30,126 nucleotides of DNA from an uncultured Lachnospiraceae bacterium. GTDB lineage: Bacteria > Bacillota_A > Clostridia > Lachnospirales > Lachnospiraceae. The stretch spans positions 1-30,126 of the forward strand of contig CADBNG010000027.1 of assembly GCA_902795985.1 (NCBI GenBank), in the 5' to 3' direction. How positions within the stretch are numbered: position 1 is the stretch's first letter; every line of letters starts with the position of its first letter. The notes beneath the pieces were generated by a model, which worked only from the letters and a program-made list of their open reading frames with translations, ran no database searches and was not told the origin of the DNA. Made by a program: the position numbers and the translations under genes. This document shows positions 1 through 7,174 of this stretch, piece by piece.

Positions 1-66
1 CTGCAGTGGCAGGATCCAGCCGGAAGCTACCGGAGGCCGCTTCGAAACGAAGAGGCTGAGAAGAAA

Positions 67-144
67 ATGGCGGCACGGGGACGGTTCCGTGTCGCCATTT
101 CCGGTTTTGCGGCGGCACGGGGACGGTTCTGTGCCGCCATTTCC
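67..144. repeat. Two tandem palindromic GGGGACGGTTC repeats
   Basis: Two near-identical copies lie at 69-102 and 111-144. Each has a core GGGGACGGTTC between arms that pair with each other (67-78 with 87-98, one mismatch; 111-118 with 131-138, perfect). A third degenerate half (GCGCCGCC) follows near 150. Short palindromes of this type are dispersed in many clostridial genomes and resemble REP-like elements. A link to a REP-associated transposase is inference, since none is in the window. Confidence 0.75.
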
Positions 145-175
145 AGTTCTGCGCCGCCGTTTTCAGCTTTGTGAG

Positions 176-230
176 GACCGGGATTCATACAAAAACAGAG
201 ACAGCTCTGGAAAATGTATGAATCCCGGTC
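176..230. repeat. 16-bp perfect inverted repeat, possible terminator
   Basis: The arms at 176-191 and 215-230 are perfectly complementary over 16 bp. The 23-nt loop contains a smaller hairpin (CAGAG/CTCTG). On the plus strand the right arm is followed by TTTCTT, so it could terminate a plus-strand transcript entering from before position 1. The long loop and short T-run are not ideal for an intrinsic terminator, so a dispersed palindromic element is equally possible. Confidence 0.6.
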
Positions 231-266
231 TTTCTTCATCGCAATGAAAGAAGAATCCGAAAACAA

Positions 267-294
267 TAAGAGCGGGGACGAATCCCCGCTCTTA
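267..294 (-). terminator. Intrinsic terminator of the glycyl radical enzyme gene
   Basis: A perfect 12-bp stem (267-278 with 283-294) encloses a 4-nt loop. Read on the minus strand, the stem is followed by ATTGTTTTC, a moderate T-rich tail. It lies 31 bp past the stop codon of the minus-strand gene, as expected for a Rho-independent terminator that closes a single-gene transcript. Confidence 0.85.
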
Positions 295-324
295 CCGTGC
301 TATTCCGGGTTATGGACAGCGTTA

Positions 325-2961
325 TCAGTCGAAGGAGAGACTTGTACGGCCGATAATGTCGTCCTGCAGCTGTTTGTTCAGCTCAACGAAATAGGCACTG
401 TAACCGGCTACTCGTACCAGAAGGTCGCGGTAGTCTTCCGGATGCTTCTGAGCCTGCACCAGGGTTTCCTGGCTGGTGACGGAGAACTGGCTGTGCATTC
501 CGCCGCGGGCGATGTACTCGTCGATCAGGGCGATGAAATTGTCTCTTCCGGTTTCGCCGGCCAGGGCCGTCGGAGAGAACTTCCAGTTCAGCAGCGTGCC
601 GTTGGTAGCGCGGGCATGATCCATCTTGGTGACGGACTTGCAGATGGCAAGCGGTCCCTTCAGGTCATGGCTGCAGCAGTGGGTATGAACGGCACCCATG
701 CAGTCGGAAACCGGTTCATAGGCAGTACGTCCTTCTACGGACGCCCAGGTGTGAACGCCGTGTGCTACGTTGACCGTGACGGAATAGGCGCCCGGCTGGA
801 AATGTCCGCCGTGCGCGGTCGGACGGTTCTCGATATGCTTGCAGTAGGTGTCCATGCCGAATTTCGTCAGCTCGTCGGCGTAGTCGTCATCGTTTCCGTA
901 ATGATGGACCTTGTCGCTGTTGACATAGGCATACAGGGCTTCGTGGCCGACCCAGTTGGCTTCCACGGCGTCCAGAAGTTCGCTGCCGGTCACTTTCTTT
1001 TCATCGAAGACCAGCTGCTTGATCGTGGACAGACCGTCGCCGACGGTTCCGATGCCGATGCCCTGCGGGCCGATAAAGTTGTATTTGGTTCCGCCCTTGG
1101 TCACATCCTTTCCGTTCTTGACGCATCCGTACATGATGGTGGAAAGGAAGGGAAGGGGACGGACGTTCTGATGGGCGATATCCACCGCGTTCAGAAGGGA
1201 TACCATCTGGTCGCACCAGTATTTCATCTGCTTGTCGAAGGAATCCAGGACCTGGTCAAAGCTGGTCATGGTGCGCAGGTCGCCGGTTTCGATTCCGAGG
1301 CGTTTTCCCAGAGCCCCGCATTTTTCCCAGCGCGGGCATTCGCTGGTGCAGTGGAAGCAGCGGCCGTTGTTGAGAGCCAGCTCCAGCACTTTAACCATGT
1401 TCATATGTCCTGCGTCGTGCCAGCCGTAGGTCTTTCCGGAAACATCGGGCTCCACACAGCCGACGACCTGGTAGTCACGGGCTTCTTCCAGGGAGACGCC
1501 GGAGGACATCATGCTGGGAATGGTGACTTCATCGTTGAAGATTTTCGGTTCGCCGGTGCCCAGACGGATGACGTTCGCGGTCTTGACGCGCAGCTCCCAG
1601 GGCGTTTTTGTATGAAGACGGACGGCCAGCCAGGGATTCGGAACGCGGACATGCGCGTTGGCATCCAGAGCCATGAAGGTCAGATCGTTGGTTCCGTCGG
1701 TTCCGTCGGGACGAAGACCGCCGAGGGTCAGCGCGGGACCGCCGATGCCGCCGTTGCCGAAGGTCTTGATCAGGATATGGTTGCGGAGCTTGTTCAGGTC
1801 CCAGATCTTGATGTAGAAGTTTTCGATCAGCTCCTGCATGAATTCGCGGGTGGCGATTCCGTTTTCAATATCATGTTTATAGAAGGGATACATGTACTGG
1901 TCAAAACGGCCGTAGGAGATGGAGTGGCCGTTGCATTCGATCAGGATCATGCAGTTGGCGAGATGTACCAGCTGGATGGCTTCCCAGAAGGTTTCCGGCG
2001 CTTTTTCGGCAATATGGGAGCAGTTCACGGACATCTGAAGAAGTTCGGCTTTCCGGCCGGGGTCTTCCGTCTGTTTTGCCTTCTCCGCCAGCATTTCCGC
2101 GTAACGTTCGATATGACGCGTCGCGGCTTTATTGGTGATCAGCGCGGCGCGGAGGAAATCATGACGCTCCAGGCCTTCCGGAGTGGACATGTCCAGTTTG
2201 GCCATTTCCTCTTCAATTTCTTTGCGGATGCCGCCGAAGCCCATGTTCAGAAGACGGTCATAATCCAGTCCGAGATGTCCGGCACCGCAGAAGATGTAGG
2301 CATCGGAGAAGAAAACGCCTTTGCCGGCATGGGAGCCCTTTAACTGTTCTTCCGTCAGAAGGGAATTGGTATAGGCTTCCACCGTCTGGCCGGCCCAGAA
2401 GTCTTCGATGGCTTCCATGCGCTTCTGGGTGTCTTCCGTATAGGAGAAGTAGTCGTGGGTACGCTGCTCGCTGTAATCCATCAGGCCGTCACGCATTTCA
2501 TTGCAGACCCAGTCCAGACCGAATTCGGGATGGACCGGAGCGCCCTTTTTATCACAGCCGAGTCCGCCGACAACCAGCTCGTCGTCATAAATGAACAGCG
2601 GCGTGTTTTCCAGAGTATAGGCGATGCCGTAGGCGCATTTGATTTCCTGGGATTCGCCGATATGATCCTTGTAAGCCCGGGTGACCTGCTCGGCACGGTC
2701 GGGAGCTACGAAGCCGTTGGTGGTGCGTTCCGTAACCTTCAGAATATTGTTGATGCGAGGGAACGGTGAGGGCTCCGGAGTGTTTCCGGAAAGGCCGACG
2801 CCCCATTCTTTATCGAAAGGCTCGATGGGGAGCGGTTTGACATCCACTTCACAGGCGTGGGCATAAACGTCTTTGTTCAGCCGAAGGTTTTCTTCGCTGG
2901 TGAGGGTGGAGATGACTCCGTTTTCCATGACGGGGCTGAGTTTCGAAGTGTTTGCTTCCAT
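325..2961 (-). CDS. Glycyl radical enzyme of the pyruvate formate-lyase superfamily, substrate unknown
   Basis: This 878-residue protein carries both hallmarks of glycyl radical enzymes. The catalytic loop GCVEP has the thiyl cysteine at C502 and the acid at E504, followed by GKTYGWHDAG. The C-terminal radical loop is VRVAGYSAYF with G853. The family does radical C-C, C-O, C-N or C-S bond cleavage (dehydratases, decarboxylases, choline and isethionate lyases) in the anaerobic cytoplasm after activation by a radical-SAM activase. The GCVEP and GWHDA motifs place it nearer the dehydratase/lyase branch than PFL itself; I cannot assign the substrate. It is longer than most dehydratases. Two features are odd: a four-cysteine insertion (C535, C538, C542, C548) and a cluster C754, H759, H761, C762, C763, H765 where relatives usually have an ADG-SP-G stretch. 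The start is supported by GGAGG upstream. No activase gene lies beside it in the window. Confidence 0.93.
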   Translation of the reverse strand: MEANTSKLSPVMENGVISTLTSEENLRLNKDVYAHACEVDVKPLPIEPFDKEWGVGLSGNTPEPSPFPRINNILKVTERTTNGFVAPDRAEQVTRAYKDHIGESQEIKCAYGIAYTLENTPLFIYDDELVVGGLGCDKKGAPVHPEFGLDWVCNEMRDGLMDYSEQRTHDYFSYTEDTQKRMEAIEDFWAGQTVEAYTNSLLTEEQLKGSHAGKGVFFSDAYIFCGAGHLGLDYDRLLNMGFGGIRKEIEEEMAKLDMSTPEGLERHDFLRAALITNKAATRHIERYAEMLAEKAKQTEDPGRKAELLQMSVNCSHIAEKAPETFWEAIQLVHLANCMILIECNGHSISYGRFDQYMYPFYKHDIENGIATREFMQELIENFYIKIWDLNKLRNHILIKTFGNGGIGGPALTLGGLRPDGTDGTNDLTFMALDANAHVRVPNPWLAVRLHTKTPWELRVKTANVIRLGTGEPKIFNDEVTIPSMMSSGVSLEEARDYQVVGCVEPDVSGKTYGWHDAGHMNMVKVLELALNNGRCFHCTSECPRWEKCGALGKRLGIETGDLRTMTSFDQVLDSFDKQMKYWCDQMVSLLNAVDIAHQNVRPLPFLSTIMYGCVKNGKDVTKGGTKYNFIGPQGIGIGTVGDGLSTIKQLVFDEKKVTGSELLDAVEANWVGHEALYAYVNSDKVHHYGNDDDYADELTKFGMDTYCKHIENRPTAHGGHFQPGAYSVTVNVAHGVHTWASVEGRTAYEPVSDCMGAVHTHCCSHDLKGPLAICKSVTKMDHARATNGTLLNWKFSPTALAGETGRDNFIALIDEYIARGGMHSQFSVTSQETLVQAQKHPEDYRDLLVRVAGYSAYFVELNKQLQDDIIGRTSLSFD

Positions 2962-3057
2962 TGATTCTTTCCTCCGTTGATAATAATGAGTGATTGTCCT
3001 TTGCCCGCTGGGGCTGCAGGGCCATTATGACCCGGTATGATCCTTTTGTACGATTCC

Positions 3058-3087
3058 ATTATGCTTCAACAGATACTTTAAACGCAA
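3058..3087 (-). promoter_or_regulatory. Putative promoter of the glycyl radical enzyme gene
   Basis: On the minus strand, TTGCGT (3082-3087) is followed after 18 bases by CATAAT (3058-3063), about 97 bp before the start codon. The -10 matches the sigma-A consensus at five of six positions and the -35 at only three. The roughly 90-nt leader has no recognised riboswitch. Confidence 0.4.
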
Positions 3088-3120
3088 TCAATTATTTGCT
3101 GAAACATTAAGCATTGTGTT

Positions 3121-3230
3121 ACACAGGGGAAAACCGTTTTTGCAGGCACTTTTTCATGACAGTGTCCCGAAGGGGACTGTCCCCTTCGGGACACTGGAGA
3201 AAAGCGTTTTCGCAGGAAGCTTTTCCTCAC
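3121..3230. repeat. Perfect 37-bp palindrome framed by imperfect direct repeats
   Basis: Bases 3160-3177 and 3179-3196 are perfect 18-nt inverted arms around one central base; each arm contains CCCGAAGGGGAC. Around it, 3121-3160 and 3191-3230 align at a 70-base offset with about 31 of 40 identities, an imperfect direct repeat. The element sits between two divergent genes, between their promoters. The same 12-mer recurs at 29447, 29479 and, inverted, 29509. It could act as a bidirectional terminator or be a dispersed palindromic element. Confidence 0.85.
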
Positions 3231-3259
3231 GAATAATTGGAAGCCAAAGCGGTTTATGA

Positions 3260-3287
3260 TTGCGAAGAGCGGGGATCGGGGTATAAT
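3260..3287 (+). promoter_or_regulatory. Putative promoter of the DUF4125-DUF169 pair
   Basis: TTGCGA (3260-3265), 16-base spacer and a perfect TATAAT (3282-3287) precede the DUF4125 start by about 53 bp. The perfect -10 makes this a good sigma-A candidate. No operator-like repeat is evident other than the palindrome just upstream. Confidence 0.6.
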
Positions 3288-3340
3288 ATAAAAGGAATAT
3301 CAGAGCATATTGCTTCATGCGTGAAAGAAAGGAACAGCTT

Positions 3341-4036
3341 ATGAATAAAAACGAGGTGATCGAGGAAATCCTCAGGGTGGAATGGCCCATGTTCCACAAT
3401 GTGAACGGAGAGACCCGGGCAGACTGCCAGGAGAACCTGAACGGCTTTCGCAGGATGCGGGGCGCCCAGTACGAAGTGTGGAGTCAGGAGGTCTGTGAAA
3501 GCTATCTGCAGGATCTGAAGGAAGCGGAAGCGGCCGGAAGGAATCTGCCGCGGGAAAAATATATTCATATGATGGCGGCGACCGACCCCGCCGGTTACGA
3601 AATCTTCCGTTCGGAACTTCCGGAAATCTCAGAAGAGAAAAAGGAAATGGTTGAAAAAATCTGGGCCATCCTGGGAGAGCAGACCGACCGTCTCCGCGCG
3701 GAATATCCGCTGATCGCCCTGGGGGGCCGTCCTCTTCATACCGCCGATGAATTCCCGGGCAGCACCTCGGTGGAAACCTATCAGAAAGGCGAGCTGATGA
3801 CCTATTCCGACCGGACCCTGAAGCTTCTGCTGGAACAGATTGAGCAGATGCAAAAGGATGGAAAGGAATACGCGCACGACGTACAGCTTGCCACCGTCCT
3901 CGCGGCCGGTTATACCTCCCTCCGCAATGCCGAGGAAGTGATGCTGGAGAGAGCGAAGAAGCAGATCCGGGAAGCTCAGATGGAGGAAATCCTGGCGCGT
4001 AATACCGGGTGCCCGAACTGCAGGCGGCCGGAATAA
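3341..4036 (+). CDS. DUF4125 family protein
   Basis: This 231-residue soluble protein has the N-terminal pattern of the DUF4125 family: an acidic helix, then EWPMFHNVNGE, a conserved Cys and a tract ending RGAQYEVWS. The biochemical function of the family is unknown. The C-terminus ends in a short CPNC pair (residues near 225-228) that could bind a metal only with partners. I chose ATG 3341 because AAAGGAAC lies just upstream; an in-frame ATG at 3317 has no comparable site. The DUF169 gene follows after 102 bp on the same strand, so the two are probably co-transcribed from the 3260 promoter. DUF4125 is sometimes found with a DUF4037 nucleotidyltransferase-like domain, which is absent here. 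Confidence 0.85.
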   Translation: MNKNEVIEEILRVEWPMFHNVNGETRADCQENLNGFRRMRGAQYEVWSQEVCESYLQDLKEAEAAGRNLPREKYIHMMAATDPAGYEIFRSELPEISEEKKEMVEKIWAILGEQTDRLRAEYPLIALGGRPLHTADEFPGSTSVETYQKGELMTYSDRTLKLLLEQIEQMQKDGKEYAHDVQLATVLAAGYTSLRNAEEVMLERAKKQIREAQMEEILARNTGCPNCRRPE

Positions 4037-4138
4037 AACCGGAACGACAGGACCGGCCGTTCCCCGTTTCCGGGACCGCCGAAGCCTTTTGAGAAAAGAA
4101 TCAGGCGGGAAACCGCTTTACTGAAAGGAGAGCATGCC

Positions 4139-4900
4139 ATGGCAGACAAAACGGACTTTTCGATTATCGATACCCTGGGCCTTTCCCTGCCGCCCATCGG
4201 TATCTTTTACGACCTTTTCCGTCCGGAAGGGATCCGGCAGCTGGATAAAGAGAAAAAAATGTCTCTTTGCGAGATGCTTAAGTACGCCCAGCAGGAGGCG
4301 GAGCCTTTCTATTTTTCGGATGAGAACACGGAAACCTGCGTCGGAAAGAACATGGTCGGAATCAGTGAGTTCCCGCCTTCCGCCCTGAGCGGGCAGATCG
4401 GCGAGAGACTCGGCGTTTTCGACAATCCCCGCTGCAACGCCCGGCTGTATTATTCGGTCAAAAGACTGCCGAAAGGAACGGTGAATTTCGTTTCCTTCGT
4501 TCCTTATCCGAAACTGGAGCGGGTTCCGGACGTCCTGATTTTCGCGGGAACGCCTTCTCAGATGGAGCCGGTTCTCCGGGCAGCGACCTATTCCACCGGA
4601 TGCAGCTATTCATCCAAATGCACCCCGGTTATGGGCTGCTCCTGGCTTTTCGTCTATCCGTTCATGACCGGGGAGATCAATTTCGTGGTTCCGGCCTTTG
4701 TCCACGGCCTCCACGGCCGGGAGATCTGGCCGAAGGACTATGTGGCGGTGTCGGTCCCGTACCAGTGGATTCCCACCGTGATCGGCAACCTGGGAAAGAT
4801 GGATCTGGAACTGGAAGGGCATGCCAGCCGCGAGAAGTATTATTCCGAGTTTGAAGGAATCCTGAAGGATCTGGACGGCGAGATGCAGACCCGGATCTGA
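4139..4900 (+). CDS. DUF169 (COG2043-type) family protein
   Basis: This 253-residue protein matches the DUF169 family in overall layout: an N-terminal LGLSLPPIGIFYD segment, a central PKLERVPDVLIFAG stretch, and a YSTGCSYSSKCTPVMGC region with three cysteines (near residues 158-170). No signal peptide or membrane helix is visible, so it is likely cytoplasmic. The family has no established biochemical role; it occurs mostly in anaerobes and archaea, and a redox or cofactor role would be speculation. The start at 4139 is set by AAAGGAG at 4124-4130 with eight bases spacing; the ATG at 4134 is out of frame. It follows the DUF4125 gene and precedes the separate promoter of the EF-G paralogue. Confidence 0.85.
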   Translation: MADKTDFSIIDTLGLSLPPIGIFYDLFRPEGIRQLDKEKKMSLCEMLKYAQQEAEPFYFSDENTETCVGKNMVGISEFPPSALSGQIGERLGVFDNPRCNARLYYSVKRLPKGTVNFVSFVPYPKLERVPDVLIFAGTPSQMEPVLRAATYSTGCSYSSKCTPVMGCSWLFVYPFMTGEINFVVPAFVHGLHGREIWPKDYVAVSVPYQWIPTVIGNLGKMDLELEGHASREKYYSEFEGILKDLDGEMQTRI

Positions 4901-4929
4901 AATGGCGGCGGGAGCGGCAGAAGTCGCAC

Positions 4930-4958
4930 TTGCACAGCCACCGTTTCTTTAGTAAAAT
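4930..4958 (+). promoter_or_regulatory. Promoter of the EF-G paralogue
   Basis: TTGCAC (4930-4935), a 17-base spacer and TAAAAT (4953-4958) precede the start at 4997 by about 38 bp. Both hexamers are close to the sigma-A consensus and the spacing is optimal. Confidence 0.65.
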
Positions 4959-4996
4959 AAATAAGCTAAATCTACAAAGATGTTGGAGGACTTGTT

Positions 4997-7072
4997 ATGG
5001 AGGTTTATAAGAGCTCAAATATCAGAAACGTTGTACTGCTCGGACACGGCGGATCCGGTAAGACCTCGCTCGTGGAAGCAATGGCCAACCTTTCCGGGAT
5101 TACATCCCGTCTGGGAAAGGTAACGGACGGCAACACCATCAGCGATTTCGACAAGGAGGAGATCAAGAGAAAGTTTTCCATCTCCACTTCGCTGGTGCCC
5201 ATCGAATGGAACAAGACAAAGATCAACGTACTGGACGCACCGGGATTTTTCGATTTCGTAGGAGAAGCGGAAGAAGCGGCCTCGGCTGCCGACGCAGCGG
5301 TAATCGTTATTTCCGGTAAGGCCGGGATTCAGGTCGGAACGCACAAAGCCTGGGAGCTCTGCGACCGCTTCAACCTGCCCCGTATGCTTTATGTGACCGA
5401 CATGGATCTGAACGATGTGAACTACAAGGGCATTGTCGACGAACTGAAGAGCTTTTATGGAAATAAAATCACACCCATGTCCCTCCCGATCCGGGACGGC
5501 GGCTTCAAGGGCTTTGTCAGCGTAATCCGCAAAAAGGCGTTTAACTTCGGCGACAAGGGACAGATGGTCGAGACATCCATTCCTTCGGAGCTGGAAGGCG
5601 TTCTGGAAGAGTTCCACGACGCGCTGTTTGAGTCCGTCGCGGAATCCTCCGAGGAATTCATGGAGAAATACTTCGCCGGCGAAGAGTTTACGGATGAAGA
5701 GATCGCGACGGCGATCGAAGCCAATGTGGCGGACGTTTCCTTCGTTCCGGTCAGCTGCGGCGCCCCGACCTCCCTTCTGGGCGTAACGAACCTGCTGAAC
5801 GCGATCGTGGACTATTTCCCGAGCCCGGACAAATGCAAGGTTTCCGGTACGGACGACAAGGGCGAATTCGCGGCCGACTACGACGGCGCCAAGGACAAAT
5901 CCGCCTATGTTTTCAAGACGATCGTGGATCCGTTCCTCGGAAAGTATTCCCTCATCAAGGTCTGCTCCGGAACGATCAAAAACGACGATACGCTGTACAA
6001 CACCGCCCAGGAAAAGGAAGAAAAGCTTTCCAAGCTCTACATCCTGTGCGGCTCCAAACCGATTGAAGTTCCCTGCCTGAACGCCGGCGATATCGGCGCG
6101 ATCGCGAAGCTGGAAGCGCGCACGGGCGATACCCTTGCCACCAAGGCGCACCAGATCACCTATGAGAAGGTTCAGCTTGCCAAGCCTTATACCTCCAAGG
6201 CCTACAAGGCAGTGAACAAGGGAGAAGTCGACAAGGTCGCCCAGGGCCTGGCCCGCCTGATGCAGGAAGACAATACGATCAAGACCGTGAACGATTCCGC
6301 CAACCGCCAGACCCTGATCTACGGTATCGGCGATCAGCACATTGACGTCATCATCTCCAAATTGCAGGAACGCTATAAAGTAGCGGTGGAACTGGAAGAT
6401 CCGAAAGTGGCCTTCCGCGAGACCATCCGCAAAAAGTCCGACGTGGATTCCAAATACAAGAAGCAGTCCGGCGGACACGGCCAGTACGGTCATGTCAAGA
6501 TGCGCTTCGAGCCGTCGGGCGATATGGAAACGCCCTTCATCTTCGAAGAAGAAGTCGTCGGCGGATCCGTTCCGAAGAACTACTTCCCGGCTGTTGAAAA
6601 AGGCCTTGCGGACGCGGTCATTGCCGGCCCGCTGGCAGCCTATCCGGTTGTGGGCGTGAAGGCGGTTCTGTACGATGGATCCTACCATCCGGTGGACTCT
6701 TCCGAAATGGCGTTCAAGACCGCAACCTCCATGGCCTTCAAGAAGGGCTTCATGGAAGCCGGCCCGGTTCTTCTGGAGCCGATCGTCACCCTGAGAGTGA
6801 CCGTTCCGGATAAGTACACCGGCGACGTCATGGGCGATCTGAACAAACGCCGCGGCCGCGTGCTGGGCATGAACCCCACCGGCAACAAGAAGACCATCAT
6901 CGAGGCGGAAGTTCCGGAGCTGGAAATCAGCGGATACGCGACGACGCTCCGTTCCATGACCGGCGGATCCGGCGATTATGAATACGAATTCTGCCGTTAC
7001 GAGCAGGCGCCCGGAGATGTCCAGGAGAAGGAGATCGCCGCAAGGGCCAGCCTGAAGGAAGCCGACGAATAA
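4997..7072 (+). CDS. fusA2: Elongation factor G-like GTPase (EF-G2/FusA2 type)
   Basis: This 691-residue protein has the EF-G domain order: GTP-binding domain (about 1-270), a beta-barrel domain II (about 300-385), then domains III to V including SGGHGQYGHVKMRFEP in domain IV. It belongs to the EF-G-like subgroup rather than canonical FusA: G1 is GHGGSGKT (residues 16-23) instead of AHIDAGKT, and G3 is DAPG (80-83). G4 reads TDMD (134-137), not NKMD, which should alter guanine recognition. Roles of EF-G2-type proteins differ between phyla and are partly unknown; ribosome binding is likely, classical translocation is not assured. GGAGG lies just before ATG 4997. It stands outside any str operon, with lepA 102 bp downstream, making this a pair of translational GTPases. 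Confidence 0.9.
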   Translation: MEVYKSSNIRNVVLLGHGGSGKTSLVEAMANLSGITSRLGKVTDGNTISDFDKEEIKRKFSISTSLVPIEWNKTKINVLDAPGFFDFVGEAEEAASAADAAVIVISGKAGIQVGTHKAWELCDRFNLPRMLYVTDMDLNDVNYKGIVDELKSFYGNKITPMSLPIRDGGFKGFVSVIRKKAFNFGDKGQMVETSIPSELEGVLEEFHDALFESVAESSEEFMEKYFAGEEFTDEEIATAIEANVADVSFVPVSCGAPTSLLGVTNLLNAIVDYFPSPDKCKVSGTDDKGEFAADYDGAKDKSAYVFKTIVDPFLGKYSLIKVCSGTIKNDDTLYNTAQEKEEKLSKLYILCGSKPIEVPCLNAGDIGAIAKLEARTGDTLATKAHQITYEKVQLAKPYTSKAYKAVNKGEVDKVAQGLARLMQEDNTIKTVNDSANRQTLIYGIGDQHIDVIISKLQERYKVAVELEDPKVAFRETIRKKSDVDSKYKKQSGGHGQYGHVKMRFEPSGDMETPFIFEEEVVGGSVPKNYFPAVEKGLADAVIAGPLAAYPVVGVKAVLYDGSYHPVDSSEMAFKTATSMAFKKGFMEAGPVLLEPIVTLRVTVPDKYTGDVMGDLNKRRGRVLGMNPTGNKKTIIEAEVPELEISGYATTLRSMTGGSGDYEYEFCRYEQAPGDVQEKEIAARASLKEADE

Positions 7073-7109
7073 TTTCCGAAACTCAAAAACAGCATATTGC
7101 AATACCGGT

Positions 7110-7131
7110 CGGGGGCGCCGATGCGTCCCCG
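7110..7131 (+). terminator. GC-rich hairpin between the EF-G paralogue and lepA
   Basis: Bases 7110-7118 pair with 7123-7131 (nine pairs, one G-U) around a CGAT loop. No T-run follows (AACTTGTACG), so it is at best a weak or Rho-assisted terminator, or a processing or attenuation structure between the two GTPase genes. Confidence 0.4.
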
Positions 7132-7174
7132 AACTTGTACGTAAAAAAGAACCGTACCGAAAGGAGCGCCGCCG

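Larger units (their letters stand above)
1..324. other. Region without a confident gene
   Basis: This edge region holds the GGGGACGGTTC repeats, the 16-bp inverted repeat and the terminator of the following minus-strand gene. Bases 1-60 are open in several frames and contain a 10-bp hairpin (35-44 with 48-57, one mismatch), so the tail of a gene cut by the window edge is possible. No frame shows recognisable protein features, and the open frames run into the repeats. Confidence 0.5.

Noticed and set aside
27..266. A 79-codon minus-strand frame at the left edge
   Set aside because: It is made largely of the palindromic repeats and the inverted repeat, with repeated peptide segments and no ribosome site.
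214..2343. A 709-codon plus-strand open frame opposite the glycyl radical enzyme
   Set aside because: It is the antisense shadow of a clearly conserved enzyme in GC-rich DNA; the translation shows no domain and there is no suitable ribosome site.
5015..7102. A 695-codon minus-strand frame opposite the EF-G paralogue
   Set aside because: Antisense shadow with no recognisable motif, while the plus strand has full EF-G domains.
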